The notes beneath the pieces are model-generated. The model did no database searches and was not told the origin of the DNA. It saw only the letters and a program-made list of their open reading frames with translations. A stretch of 64,000 nucleotides of DNA. Source: Paenibacillus oleatilyticus. GTDB lineage: Bacteria; Bacillota; Bacilli; Paenibacillales; NBRC-103111. The stretch's first letter is position 1. The number at the start of each line of letters is the position of its first letter. Below, piece after piece: positions 16,840 to 26,887 of this stretch. Location of the stretch: contig NZ_JAHNZO010000006.1 of the NCBI RefSeq assembly GCF_018998565.1, positions 221,646 through 285,645 of the forward strand, in the 5' to 3' direction. The position numbers were made by a program, and so were the translations under genes.

Positions 16840-17826
16840 ATGAGTGAAATAGCAGATAAATTACCAGAAGTAACAAAAGAAGAGTATGAAAAGTTTCATG
16901 AGTTTAATAAGGAAATACTAGAGGAGTTTTTACAACAACAACATCTCTCCCCTCAAACTTTAAGACAATATGAGTCTGCATTAAAAATATTCTTTCGTTT
17001 TGTATTTGAAAAGTGCAAAAACCTGCCTTTGTATGAATTAAAACCAAAGCATGCTTTACAATATCAGAACTTTTTATTGAGCCGTGATCTTTCTTCAAAT
17101 GCTGTTAAATTGAAGAGGTCTGCGGTTTCTTCTTTATGTGGATACTTAGAAGTATACTACTCTGATGAGTACCCACTATTCAGAAATATTTACAATAAGA
17201 AAATCCCTAATCCCCCCAAAGCTTTGCGTCATGAAAAAAAACCATTAACACCAGATGAGTTGAATTATCTAAATTCTGAATTGGAGAAGCGTGAAGAATG
17301 GCAAATGATCGCTTATATTCAGTTTAGTTACGATTCTGGATGCCGCAGAGGTGAAACAGCTCAACTTTTAAAAGAAGTAGTTAACTATTCTTACGTCAAA
17401 GATCAGAAAACAGGTGAAGAGAAGAATCATTATTTGACACATAATATACGCGCGAAGGGTAGAGGAAAAAATGGAAAAATCAGAAAATTAATGTTTGGCG
17501 ATATCTCTAAGGATGCAATCAAAAAATGGCTAGAAATTCGCGGAGATGATGATTGTCCTTATGTGTTTGTGAAAAAGACAAAGACAGGAAAGTTGTATCC
17601 TCTCTCTCCTTCTGCATTTAATGATTGGTGTACAAATACATTCAGTGAAATTATGGGAAGACGTGTTCACCCACATCAACTCAGATCAAGTCGAGCAACT
17701 AATCTGGTTGCGCATGAAGGAAAAGATATTGAAAAAGTAAAAAATTTATTAGGTCACCAGAGTAGCGAAACAACTAAAATTTATGTAGTTAAAGAAGGCG
17801 AAGATGGAGTTGACGATCTGTTCTAA
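16840..17826 (+). CDS. Tyrosine recombinase (YomM-like) embedded in the tail module
   Basis: A 328-residue integrase-family protein. Residues 22-115 form a SAM-like core-binding domain (HLSPQTLRQYESALKIFFRF). The catalytic set is complete: R169 in SGCRRGE, K206 in AKGRGK, H279-x-x-R282 in HQLR, H306 in LLGHQ and nucleophile Y315 in TTKIYVV. It should break and rejoin DNA at a specific site. Its place, among tail genes and in the late direction, is not that of a normal integrase next to an attachment site; SPbeta has a comparable gene (yomM) in the same place while using a serine integrase elsewhere. It may resolve replicated genomes or act on another DNA site; the role is unknown. Confidence 0.85.
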   Translation: MSEIADKLPEVTKEEYEKFHEFNKEILEEFLQQQHLSPQTLRQYESALKIFFRFVFEKCKNLPLYELKPKHALQYQNFLLSRDLSSNAVKLKRSAVSSLCGYLEVYYSDEYPLFRNIYNKKIPNPPKALRHEKKPLTPDELNYLNSELEKREEWQMIAYIQFSYDSGCRRGETAQLLKEVVNYSYVKDQKTGEEKNHYLTHNIRAKGRGKNGKIRKLMFGDISKDAIKKWLEIRGDDDCPYVFVKKTKTGKLYPLSPSAFNDWCTNTFSEIMGRRVHPHQLRSSRATNLVAHEGKDIEKVKNLLGHQSSETTKIYVVKEGEDGVDDLF

Positions 17827-17848
17827 TTCCAAATGAAAGGATGATTTC

Positions 17849-18013
17849 ATGGCAAAGTACGAATTTAGTGATAATCAGATTCGCAACCTCCTTACATTCT
17901 TGAATCGAGCGGAAATTAAAGGTTTCCATGAGATTCAAGCAATTAATGATATTGTGTCCATTCTGAACAATCCACTATTACCAGAAGAAAATGAAACAAA
18001 AGGAACATCTTAA
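17849..18013 (+). CDS. Small phage protein (54 aa), function unknown
   Basis: ATG with an AAAGGATG ribosome binding site 22 bp after the recombinase stop. The 54 residues start MAKYEFSDNQIRNLLTFLNR and contain an EIQAINDIVSILNNPL helix, a pattern common in small hypothetical phage proteins of roughly this length near lysis or tail genes. The last codons overlap the start of the next small gene. Confidence 0.6.
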   Translation: MAKYEFSDNQIRNLLTFLNRAEIKGFHEIQAINDIVSILNNPLLPEENETKGTS

Positions 18014-18185
18014 TTGCAAGCACCATAAACAGTATGCATCTTATATCCTCTCCTCTTCCCCACTTAGGCACCCTTGGAGTTGTGTTTTATGTGGATTCAG
18101 AGGAATCGATGTCGCTTACAATACAAAGGCTTTAAACTACGAAGAACTATTGAATTACATACCAAATTTACATAGGACTCTTTGA
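17991..18185 (+). CDS. Small zinc-ribbon-like phage protein (64 aa)
   Basis: A 64-residue frame whose ATG lies within the end of the previous small gene (translational coupling likely, weak site AGAAGAAA). It has a possible metal site: C-x2-H near residue 9 and CVLC near residue 31, followed by GFRGIDVAYNTKALNYEELL. A terminator follows 8 bp after the stop. Function unknown; coding status is moderately supported. Confidence 0.5.
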   Translation: MKQKEHLNCKHHKQYASYILSSSPLRHPWSCVLCGFRGIDVAYNTKALNYEELLNYIPNLHRTL

Positions 18186-18193
18186 TAAATCAG

Positions 18194-18226
18194 ACTGCAT
18201 CTTATTTAGGTGCAGTTTATTTTATT
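18194..18226 (+). terminator. Rho-independent terminator before the tape measure gene
   Basis: ACTGCATC/GGTGCAGT stem (18194-18201, 18209-18216, one G-T pair) and a TTATTTT tail. Confidence 0.7.
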
Positions 18227-18238
18227 AATGAGAAACAG

Positions 18239-18265
18239 AATAAAATATGAGTTTCATCGGGAGAA
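18239..18265 (+). repeat. 27-nt element repeated at 35621 (copy 1)
   Basis: AATAAAATAT, two variable bases around an A, then TTTCATCGGGA and AA; 24 of 27 positions match the element at 35621-35647. Both copies precede a gene start after a terminator. Possible phage-specific promoter or protein-binding site. Confidence 0.45.
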
Positions 18266-18288
18266 GGCTTAATGCCTCTCCTTTTTTA
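18260..18288 (+). terminator. Second terminator upstream of the tape measure gene
   Basis: GGAGAAGGC/GCCTCTCC stem (18260-18268, 18274-18281) with a short TTAAT loop and six T residues, 25 bp before the tape measure start. It overlaps the end of the 27-nt element, so a transcript starting there would meet the hairpin at once. Confidence 0.75.
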
Positions 18289-18312
18289 TTTTTCTGAAAA
18301 GGAGAGGTTCAA

Positions 18313-21300
18313 ATGTCTGACTTAAGGATACTAGTATCGGCAACATTGAACGAGAAACGCTCGGTCATTGACTTAAATGAAGCAATCAAAAAAATACAAA
18401 ACGATCCAGCATTGCAAAAGTTAAAACTAAATGTTGATATCGACCAAAAGTTCGCAAGAACAATCAATGAATTAACTGAAGCGCTAAACAAAATGAAGCA
18501 AGTTTCACAAGATCAGAACAAAGTTATTTCTGAAAACACTGAGATATTCAAAAGACTTGATGGAACTGTTCAACAAGTTACACAAAAGGTTTTAAAGAAT
18601 GGTGAAATCATTCAGCGAACCAAAACGATTCATGATGAAAACAAAAAAGCAATGGTTGATGAAAGTCAAGCAGCTTTAAAGCTTTCTGAGAGTATTGATA
18701 AACTGAATAAATCGGAATTGGATTCAATCACTATTAGTAAAAATAGATCCAATAAACCAATTGGATATACCATCAAATCTTCAGAAGGTTATTCGGTTAC
18801 CACCAAACGTATAGAGCCTGATGGAGAGACACTAAAAAGCTTATCGACAACTACGAATTATAAGAAACAACGCGAAGATGAGTTAAATTTAATTAATCAG
18901 ATGGCAGACTTCAGAGAGAAGTCAGAATTGCGTGTTCGAGAAGAACAAAGAAAAACCGCAGAATCACAGCAAAAATCGATCCAAAAAAATATGGATATGG
19001 ATCGAGAAGAAGCAGAACGGAAATTACGAAATCTCGAAAACTTTAGAGCAAACTATATTGCTAAAATAACTGATCTACAACGTCGATACGGGAGCAAAAT
19101 AGATGTCGATGCTTTAAATGGGCTAAGAGCAGAACTTAAGAATCTTGACATTGGGAATGCAGATTTTGATAAAAAGTTAGTTGAAATACCTAACAAAATT
19201 AAGCAAATTGGTGCTGAAGCTAAAATTGCCAGCGCGCATTCATTGAATTTTGGTGAAGCTTTAAGTACAGCTTTTCAGAAGTTCCCTGTGTGGCTCATCT
19301 CTGGAACTGTGTTTATGCAATCAATTCACTTCTTTACTGAAGGAATAAAATATGTAAATGAATTAAATGCAAATTTAACGCAAATTGGAACAGCAGTAAA
19401 TTACAATCAAGAGAAGCTCGCTTCACTAGGCAAACAATTTCAGCAATTAGGCCAAGAAATTAGTGCTACTACTAAGGATGTAAGTGCGGCAGCTCTTGAG
19501 TTCTATAGACAGGGTCTTGGTGACGAACAAGTCTTAAATAGACTTAAACTTACAACTCAATATGCTAAAATCTCAGGCTTAGAGTTTACACAATCTGCTG
19601 AATTGCTTACTGCTGCTTCAAACTCAATGCATCAAGACATCACAAAGGTTGCAGATGTGTTTACCTACCTTGGAGACGCTACGGCGACAAGCGCCTCAGA
19701 AATAGGAGTGGCCTTTCAAAAGGTCGGAGGAACGGCAGAAAGTTTAAAAGTTCCATTTGAAAAAGTAGCTTCTTATATTGCTACCATCTCAGCCCAGACC
19801 CGTGAAGCGCCTGAAACAATTGGTTCGGCTGTAAAAAGTATCTTCTCAAGAATTGGCAGTGTTAAAGAAAGAGGATATGACGCAGAAGATGGAACGGATG
19901 TTAACCAAATTGCTAAATCGTTGGCCGCTGCAAACATCCAACTGATCGACTCAAATAAACAGTTCCGAAACTTTGCAACTGTCCTTGATGAATTGGGTGC
20001 TAAGTGGAATACTCTCGATGATAGAACTAAAAGGTATATTGCAACCACAGTTGCTGGTGCTTACCAACAATCGCGATTCCTTACCCTTATGGACTCTTAC
20101 GACAAATCTGTTCAATTGTATCAGCAAGCGTTAGAATCGGCAGGGACTACTCAGCAAAAATATAATATTTATCTTGAAGGTACTCAAGCACATATTGATA
20201 AACTCAAAGGTGTAATGCAAGGTCTGTGGTCCAACGCATTTAAAAGCGATACAATAAATACCACTTTGAGTATTCTCACTAAACTGCTTAGTGCAATAGA
20301 TGTTGTGATTAAGAATTTTGGATTGATACCTACTGTGGTAGGCTTGGGCACAGCAGCATTATTTGTTTTTAATAAAACAGCATTGACCACATTTTTAGGA
20401 CTAACACATAAAATAATAACATCAGTAACTAGTTTTTCAACACTTACGGCTTCGATCAATGCTACAACTATTGCAACTAGAGGTCTTTCACTGGCAATGT
20501 CACTTACTCCATTAGTCGCATCAACTGCCATAATTGCTGGATTAACATGGGCTTTAACTGAATTTTTCTCCGCTGAAAAAACTGCTACAGCAGAGTCAGA
20601 TAAACTGTCTGAAACCTATAGAGAAAACGTAAAGAGTATTTCTGAAAAAAAAGATGCTCTTAAAAAGTTAGCCGAAGAATACCAATCTTTGAAAAGCAAA
20701 ACAGATAAAACAACTGAAGATATTGGGCGTTTGAATAAGATTGAAAAAGAGCTTGTTCAAACTTACGGCGTTTCAATAACTGGTATAAATTCGCAAGGTG
20801 AAGCATATTCAAACAGTATTGAAGCCATTAACAGAAGAATCGAAGCACTTTCTAAGCAAAAAGAACTTGAGGATGAGATTCTAAGGAATAAGGTTATAGG
20901 CAAAAATCAATCTGAGAGAGAATCCATTGATGAACAGATAAAAAAGGTTGAGGACTATACTAAAAAAGTTACTGAACTACAGACAACTTTGGATAATATG
21001 CAAAATGCTATTGCTAATGGTGGATCTGTAAAACTGCTCAATGGACAAACAACAGACGACAAAGAGTATCTTAAAAGACTTGTCCAAAGCTACAATGCTG
21101 ACTTAGGATACTTTCGCGAAGCCCTAAAAACAGCAAATGACGAACTTGTAAAATCAACTCAGGATATCGTAACAGTTGTTACCAACGAGTTTAATTCTCA
21201 ACTTTCTAAAAGTGGAAAAACAATTAGTGATAAGGGAAGACTCTTTACAACAGAAATTATAAAATCCCTCTCCATTTCTAACGTATCGATACAGGAACAG

Positions 21301-24300
21301 TTTAACATCATTCGAGAAATGGCAAAAGATAATTCATTTGATGAGTTAATTGTAAAATACGAAAAATTAAAAGATGAATTTTCAAAAAACCCAACTGAAG
21401 AAATGGATGCAAAACTAAAGCAGGCATCAGATAATATTAAGCGTACTATAGAAGACACTATCAAAACCACTCCAAAATTAACTGAAGCAGCTAAGAGTGG
21501 ATTAAAAGAGTTCGCTGACCAGTTTGTGGTATTATTCAATAACGCGAATAATGCTTCTGCTCCAATAGGGAACTTAGCAAATACCACTTCTCGATTGGCA
21601 AGTGAAGTTGAGAAAGCAGAAAAGGAACTTAAACCACTTAATTTGGCTTTAAGTGATGTCCGAAAAGGTCAAACATTATCTTCTGATGCTATTGCAGATT
21701 TGATTATAAAGTATCCTGAGTTGGCCTCTGCAATAAAACAAACAACTAATGGTTATACCCTTGAAGAAGCTGCACTTGAAAAATTACGTAAAGCAAAAGT
21801 AGATAAATATATAAGTGATCTTGAGGCAGAGAAAAATATGACTCAGGTTACACTATCCAATTCTCTGGCGCGTATGAAAGCATATGGCATTGAATTGTCT
21901 AACATCAGAACGGTTGAGCAAGCTAAAGCAAAAATTGGTCAAATCGAGATGAAAAAGTACTTCGGTGAGCAGAATAATGATCTTGGGGCTAAAATAGGCT
22001 TACCGAACTTCTTTGCGAAGAAACAAGAAAAAGAAGCTGACGATACTCTTTCTGCGCTTAATGACTTTATTAAGGAATTAACTGAAAGAGAAACACAAAT
22101 AGAAGCCTTAAAAAAACTAATCAATGACCCCAACTTTGGTGTGGGTGACAGAAAAGAAAAGAAAGAGAAAAAAGAAGCAACACTTAAAGATGCTCTAGAT
22201 TATATTGAGTTAGAAAAAGAAATAGTTAATAGTTTGAATGAAACATACGAAGCTCGCAAGAAAGTTATTGATCTTGAAAAAAAGCAAATTGACATCATTG
22301 AGAAGCAGAAAGACTATAACAGTGCGATTCAGAAAACCAATGAATTAATAAATAATCAGCTCAAAGCACTTGAAGATTTAAATACTGCTAATACAGGCAT
22401 AACTGGAAAAGCCGACGTGGCGAGAATGAACGCTATTAATAATAAAGACATCCTCAGCGATATCAAACGCTCAAATCCAGATTTTGCACTTCCTGATGAT
22501 GTAGAGGAAGCCAAAAAGTATGTCAGAGAGTATTTTGACACTTGGTTTAATTCTAGTGGAGACGCTTCTGAAGCTTATAAAAAATTTCTAGGTGCGTTTG
22601 TAGAACGTTCCAAGCAAATACATGACAACGCATCTATGTCTGTTGAAGATAGAAATAAAGAGCTTGATAAAATTGAGAAACAAAAAAAGTCAATTGAAAA
22701 ATTGTTCGGTGTAATTCAAGTCTATAAGCAAGGTTGGACTGAGAATGTAAATAGGATCAATGAGATGAACACAGCAATTGATTCTTCTCGCGAATCCTTA
22801 AACAAACTCAGAAAAGAAGCTCATGACATTCGAATTGCAGGTCTTGATGATCAACTTAAAGAAATACAAAGGACGCTTGAAACACTTCCAGAATCGTCTT
22901 CTCAATATCGAGATGAGCTTGAAAGACTTATACAACTTAATAAAGAGAAGCAAAATGTAGAACATCAAACCGCTGAAGAAAGCAGAGCCAGAGTCGCTTC
23001 TGGAAAATTGTCAGCAGAGCAAATTGTCTATGAGAATGAAATGATTAAGTCTCTATCAAACTCTTGGTGGGACTATCAGAAGGTGATCCAAGACAATGCT
23101 TTTAAGATTATCACAAGTACTATAAACACATCTGCTGAATCTGTAAAAAAATATGATGATCAATTACAAATTTCTAAAGATCGTTTGGGTTTACTTAAAG
23201 AAGGTACTAAAGCTTACTCCGACGAGTTGCAGAAACAAATTAAACTGCTTCAAGACAAACTCGCAGCTGAAGAAGCACATGAAAATGTTATCCGTAAACA
23301 GATGGACACTGTTGGACTTACACAAGAGCAATGGAACAATCTAAATCAGCAACTAAAACAATCTGTTTTAGCACAAATAAGCATTGCTTCGTCAATTAAA
23401 TCAGCTAATCAATCTCTAAAAGAGCAACTCAATACTATTGCAAATGATGTAATAGAAATCTATAAGGAAATGTATGAGAAACAAAAAGAGGTTGCTTTAA
23501 AGGCTATTGATGATGAATTAAAATCGCTTGAGAAGTCCCATAAGAGAAAAGTGGATTTACTTGATGAAGAGATGAAGAAGTACGAAGATCTGGTTCAAGC
23601 AAAGTTGAAAGCATTAGACGAACAAGCGAATGAAGAAGATTATCAAAAACAGCTTATTAAGTTGACTAAAGAACGCGATGAGATACAAAAGCAAATTGAT
23701 ACTCGTAAAATGGACACTTCTCTTGAAGGAAAAGCAAAAACTGCCGAGTTACTGAAACAACTTCAGGAGAAAAACGATGAGATCGATGATTTCCAAAAGA
23801 AGAATATTCGAGAGACTACCAAGAAAACACTACAAGATCAATTAGATGAAAAGAAAAAAAGTGTTGATGAGCAAAAGAAAGTTGAAGATAAAGCTTACGA
23901 AAACGAGAAAGAACGCTTAGATAAAGTTAAAGAGGCTACAGAGAAACACTACAATGATTTAATTCAAGATGAAACTCGATTTGAGAAAATTCGAGAAGAT
24001 ATTCGTAAAGGTAATATCTCTAAAGCAATGTCTGACTTGAATGGTTTCCGAGACTTTGTGATAAAGAACTCTGAAACAATCGGAAATGGATTATCCAATA
24101 CCCTAATCGATAAGATTGGAAAAGTCTCAACAAAACTTCAGGAGATTACACCAGTAGTAGCTTCTCAATTTCAACAAATGGCAAACGATTTGCAAGATAA
24201 GATGATCACCAAGATGGATGAGTTAATCTCGAAGTTTAGGGAACTGGATAACTTGAAATTCGGTAATCTTGCAACTCAGCTTGGTAACGTGAGTGACATT

Positions 24301-24978
24301 ATAGCCCAAATGCAAAAGAATAGTCAGCAATGGTATAGCGCTACTCCAGATGATCAGAAAAGGTTGGAGCAAGAGAATAATAAATTGGGTTCTTCTATTG
24401 GTGCGGGCAAAAATGATTCAGGTGATTGGGTTAAAGATGGCAAGCAATTATATGAGACATTTTACATACCACAAAATGACCAAGAAAAAGAACAAATTCG
24501 AATGATGAAGATTAACAGCGATGCTTGGAAAACTGCTTTAAATGATCGAGATAAGAAGATACTTGAAGAAGATAACCAAAAAAGAGGTAGCAGTATCGGC
24601 GCAATTTATAAAAATGGGACTTGGTTTAAAAACAACATTCCCCTTTATCATGATGGTGGAATTGTTGGAGGTAAAGGCACTCCATTAATGGAAAAACTGC
24701 ATAAACTACTCAATCTGGGATCTGATGAACAACTATCAATTCTAAAACAGGGTGAACTTGTAATTAAAAATAATCCTATTGATATCATTGGAAATCTTAT
24801 TAGTAAAATCAAGTTACCTGATTTCTCAAACTTATCACTTTCTCCTAATCTTGCAGCAACAGGAAACACCTATCATACTTATCATTTTAACATTGATAAG
24901 GTAATAGGTGATAAGAAAGGCGCTCATGATTTTGTTTCAGAAGTATTTAAAGATATGAAAAATAGAGGGAAGGCCTAA
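18313..24978 (+). CDS. Tail tape measure protein (2221 aa)
   Basis: The longest gene in the window. Residues ~335-560 form a TP901-type tape measure core (LNANLTQIGTAVNYNQEKL, SAAALEFYRQGL, FQKVGGTAESLKVPFEKVAS, EAPETIGSAVKSIFSRIGSV). Residues ~660-760 contain hydrophobic segments (for example IPTVVGLGTAALFVF) for membrane insertion. Most of the rest (~770-2000) is charged coiled coil. The protein sets tail length, and by the usual scaling 2221 residues imply a very long tail, like SPbeta YomI. I saw no lysozyme, SLT or peptidase domain, although such domains are common at the C-terminus of large tape measures. Strong ribosome binding site AAAAGGAGAGG. Confidence 0.92.
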   Translation: MSDLRILVSATLNEKRSVIDLNEAIKKIQNDPALQKLKLNVDIDQKFARTINELTEALNKMKQVSQDQNKVISENTEIFKRLDGTVQQVTQKVLKNGEIIQRTKTIHDENKKAMVDESQAALKLSESIDKLNKSELDSITISKNRSNKPIGYTIKSSEGYSVTTKRIEPDGETLKSLSTTTNYKKQREDELNLINQMADFREKSELRVREEQRKTAESQQKSIQKNMDMDREEAERKLRNLENFRANYIAKITDLQRRYGSKIDVDALNGLRAELKNLDIGNADFDKKLVEIPNKIKQIGAEAKIASAHSLNFGEALSTAFQKFPVWLISGTVFMQSIHFFTEGIKYVNELNANLTQIGTAVNYNQEKLASLGKQFQQLGQEISATTKDVSAAALEFYRQGLGDEQVLNRLKLTTQYAKISGLEFTQSAELLTAASNSMHQDITKVADVFTYLGDATATSASEIGVAFQKVGGTAESLKVPFEKVASYIATISAQTREAPETIGSAVKSIFSRIGSVKERGYDAEDGTDVNQIAKSLAAANIQLIDSNKQFRNFATVLDELGAKWNTLDDRTKRYIATTVAGAYQQSRFLTLMDSYDKSVQLYQQALESAGTTQQKYNIYLEGTQAHIDKLKGVMQGLWSNAFKSDTINTTLSILTKLLSAIDVVIKNFGLIPTVVGLGTAALFVFNKTALTTFLGLTHKIITSVTSFSTLTASINATTIATRGLSLAMSLTPLVASTAIIAGLTWALTEFFSAEKTATAESDKLSETYRENVKSISEKKDALKKLAEEYQSLKSKTDKTTEDIGRLNKIEKELVQTYGVSITGINSQGEAYSNSIEAINRRIEALSKQKELEDEILRNKVIGKNQSERESIDEQIKKVEDYTKKVTELQTTLDNMQNAIANGGSVKLLNGQTTDDKEYLKRLVQSYNADLGYFREALKTANDELVKSTQDIVTVVTNEFNSQLSKSGKTISDKGRLFTTEIIKSLSISNVSIQEQFNIIREMAKDNSFDELIVKYEKLKDEFSKNPTEEMDAKLKQASDNIKRTIEDTIKTTPKLTEAAKSGLKEFADQFVVLFNNANNASAPIGNLANTTSRLASEVEKAEKELKPLNLALSDVRKGQTLSSDAIADLIIKYPELASAIKQTTNGYTLEEAALEKLRKAKVDKYISDLEAEKNMTQVTLSNSLARMKAYGIELSNIRTVEQAKAKIGQIEMKKYFGEQNNDLGAKIGLPNFFAKKQEKEADDTLSALNDFIKELTERETQIEALKKLINDPNFGVGDRKEKKEKKEATLKDALDYIELEKEIVNSLNETYEARKKVIDLEKKQIDIIEKQKDYNSAIQKTNELINNQLKALEDLNTANTGITGKADVARMNAINNKDILSDIKRSNPDFALPDDVEEAKKYVREYFDTWFNSSGDASEAYKKFLGAFVERSKQIHDNASMSVEDRNKELDKIEKQKKSIEKLFGVIQVYKQGWTENVNRINEMNTAIDSSRESLNKLRKEAHDIRIAGLDDQLKEIQRTLETLPESSSQYRDELERLIQLNKEKQNVEHQTAEESRARVASGKLSAEQIVYENEMIKSLSNSWWDYQKVIQDNAFKIITSTINTSAESVKKYDDQLQISKDRLGLLKEGTKAYSDELQKQIKLLQDKLAAEEAHENVIRKQMDTVGLTQEQWNNLNQQLKQSVLAQISIASSIKSANQSLKEQLNTIANDVIEIYKEMYEKQKEVALKAIDDELKSLEKSHKRKVDLLDEEMKKYEDLVQAKLKALDEQANEEDYQKQLIKLTKERDEIQKQIDTRKMDTSLEGKAKTAELLKQLQEKNDEIDDFQKKNIRETTKKTLQDQLDEKKKSVDEQKKVEDKAYENEKERLDKVKEATEKHYNDLIQDETRFEKIREDIRKGNISKAMSDLNGFRDFVIKNSETIGNGLSNTLIDKIGKVSTKLQEITPVVASQFQQMANDLQDKMITKMDELISKFRELDNLKFGNLATQLGNVSDIIAQMQKNSQQWYSATPDDQKRLEQENNKLGSSIGAGKNDSGDWVKDGKQLYETFYIPQNDQEKEQIRMMKINSDAWKTALNDRDKKILEEDNQKRGSSIGAIYKNGTWFKNNIPLYHDGGIVGGKGTPLMEKLHKLLNLGSDEQLSILKQGELVIKNNPIDIIGNLISKIKLPDFSNLSLSPNLAATGNTYHTYHFNIDKVIGDKKGAHDFVSEVFKDMKNRGKA

Positions 24979-24980
24979 TT

Positions 24981-25565
24981 ATGAAGGAAGGAATTGATTT
25001 TTACTATGATGACATTTACTCAGTAGACATGGGTTTGATCAATTGTAAGATTGACTCAGGTTTTTTTGAAGAGCCGTTTGTAGCTCAAAGAGAAATTAAA
25101 GAAATCACGATTCGCGGTAAAGACAAACCTTATTTTCAAGAGGTGAGGAGATCGCCTCTTGAATTTACTTTAACTTTTGCTTTTTTAGATTATTATGACG
25201 AACACTTGATCCGAGAAGTTGCGAAATGGCTGGACCAAGACCAGTATAAACCTTTTTACACAAGTGACAATCCAGAGCGGATATTTTATTGCATGATGGT
25301 CTCGGATTCTCAGTTGTTTCATAATGGATTGAAGCAAGGGTATGTTCAGACGAAATGGAGATGCGACAGTCCATACAGCTATTCTCCATATAAAATAAGC
25401 AAAATATATGATTGGGATGAAGTCCCTAAAACAACTACAGATAATAATTTTAGTTCAGGTGAGTTGATTGGAGTGAAAGTGAATAACTCTGGTCAACTCA
25501 TTTTGAATGAGAACAAAACCAAATGGGTTAATTTATCACCTTCGGCAAAATGGAATGATTTATGA
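24981..25565 (+). CDS. Distal tail protein (Dit-like)
   Basis: A 194-residue protein immediately after the tape measure gene (2-bp gap; site GGGAAGG). The N-terminus (GIDFYYDDIYSVDMGLINCK) and the strand pattern EITIRGKDKPYFQEVRRSPL, FTLTFAFLDYYDEHLIREVA, WLDQDQYKPFYTSDNP are typical of the Dit N-terminal ring domain in Gram-positive siphophages, where the protein forms the hub joining tube, tape measure and baseplate. Synteny also supports the call. Confidence 0.75.
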   Translation: MKEGIDFYYDDIYSVDMGLINCKIDSGFFEEPFVAQREIKEITIRGKDKPYFQEVRRSPLEFTLTFAFLDYYDEHLIREVAKWLDQDQYKPFYTSDNPERIFYCMMVSDSQLFHNGLKQGYVQTKWRCDSPYSYSPYKISKIYDWDEVPKTTTDNNFSSGELIGVKVNNSGQLILNENKTKWVNLSPSAKWNDL

Positions 25566-25583
25566 GGAAAGGAGTGATATGAC

Positions 25584-26219
25584 ATGTCAACTTCAACAGA
25601 AAAGTTACAATTAGTCCTCCCCGCATTGTCTGATGAAATCCAACAAACAATTCAGGACTTGGCATCAAACTTTCAAAAACTTGATAATTCTTCTGATACC
25701 ACAGAGACACAAATACCAACAACTAGATATTGGAAAGTAAATAAAAAGGTCTGGAATAGCAATCCACAATCAGGTCAATACGTTGGATGGGTAAATGTTA
25801 GAGAAGGTCAAGCTTGTCCTAAGTGGAATCCACTATTTCAGTATAATATGGGCGATAAAATTGTTCCTATAAATGATAATGGACATTATTACGAGTGCGT
25901 ACAAACAGGCAGGAGTGGCCCTAATGAACCATCTTTCCCAACGACAGCAGGAGGGGCAATAAATGATACACAAGGGGCTACTAAATGGACCCCCACCCAC
26001 TCATACAAACTAAATGAAGTGGTATTTCCATCGGTGGATAATAATCGTTTCTACATTTGTACCGTATCAGGTGTTTCGGGAGCAACAGAGCCAGTATGGT
26101 CAACTGTGGACGGAGGTACAGTTTCAGATGGTATGGTCGTATGGACGGGTTATCGTATCGTCAAATGGATCGAAAAAGGAACCTCTGCACTCTTCAGACC
26201 GTTTGGAAAGATTGAGTAG
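25584..26219 (+). CDS. Tail protein with two CBM5/12-like repeats
   Basis: A 211-residue protein. Residues ~85-135 (YNMGDKIVPINDNGHYYECV, then GPNEPSFPTTAGGAI) and ~138-190 (YKLNEVVFPSVDNNRFYICT, then ATEPVWSTVDGGTV) are two copies of one module with the aromatic pattern of short carbohydrate-binding modules of the CBM5/12 type, often found in phage tail fibres. It likely contributes to cell-wall binding. Its start follows AGGAAAGGAGTG. Confidence 0.65.
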   Translation: MSTSTEKLQLVLPALSDEIQQTIQDLASNFQKLDNSSDTTETQIPTTRYWKVNKKVWNSNPQSGQYVGWVNVREGQACPKWNPLFQYNMGDKIVPINDNGHYYECVQTGRSGPNEPSFPTTAGGAINDTQGATKWTPTHSYKLNEVVFPSVDNNRFYICTVSGVSGATEPVWSTVDGGTVSDGMVVWTGYRIVKWIEKGTSALFRPFGKIE

Positions 26220-26227
26220 GTGGACTG

Positions 26228-26872
26228 ATGAGTACATGGCTTTCCCTTTCTAATTTAAATGGATACCGTACCTCTCTCATCATCCCTATTCAACTTGATG
26301 GCGATGGTGCTTTGACAAGGATCGAATGGAATTCTGTAGAACCATCAGGAACAAAAATAAAAATTGAAACAAGATTAACATTTGATAATGGACTCACATG
26401 GACAGATTGGAAGTCTTGTACAAATGGTGGTTCGATTCCAGATATCAGTTCAAATACATCAATAAAATTAGCTTTATTACAGTACAGATCATTCCTTGAA
26501 ACAGAAGTAAGTAATCTTACTCCAATGCTTAACGAGGTAGTGTTTTTCTTTGAACCTGTAATTCATTTCAGAAATGTAGGTGATGTAAAAGTTAGACCAG
26601 AAGTTTGGATTATAAAAGTTGGTAACGGGGATTTCTCAATAATCAATACATCGAATGGCAACAGCGAGTTCAAATTTGTTAACCTAATTGATCAAGAAAC
26701 GCTTTATGTAAATGGCGAAAGAGAACAGATTGATACTTCCCTCGCTGCAACATATCGCTATTCAAATTTTAATGACAATTATCTAGAACTACCCGTTGGA
26801 GACAATGTTCTTAGGGTTGTCGGGAAAGCAAAGATACAGTTTCGTTATAGGAACAAACTAAAGCAAGGTTAA
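26228..26872 (+). CDS. Baseplate/tail protein, function unknown
   Basis: A 214-residue beta-rich protein with AGGTGG upstream. It contains a sialidase-like aspartate-box-resembling stretch (FDNGLTWTDWKSC) and ends in an Asn-rich strand region. It lies between the CBM-bearing protein and the Tal-like gene, so a baseplate role is likely. No family recognised. Confidence 0.5.
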   Translation: MSTWLSLSNLNGYRTSLIIPIQLDGDGALTRIEWNSVEPSGTKIKIETRLTFDNGLTWTDWKSCTNGGSIPDISSNTSIKLALLQYRSFLETEVSNLTPMLNEVVFFFEPVIHFRNVGDVKVRPEVWIIKVGNGDFSIINTSNGNSEFKFVNLIDQETLYVNGEREQIDTSLAATYRYSNFNDNYLELPVGDNVLRVVGKAKIQFRYRNKLKQG

Positions 26873-26887
26873 GGGAGGTGGTAATTG

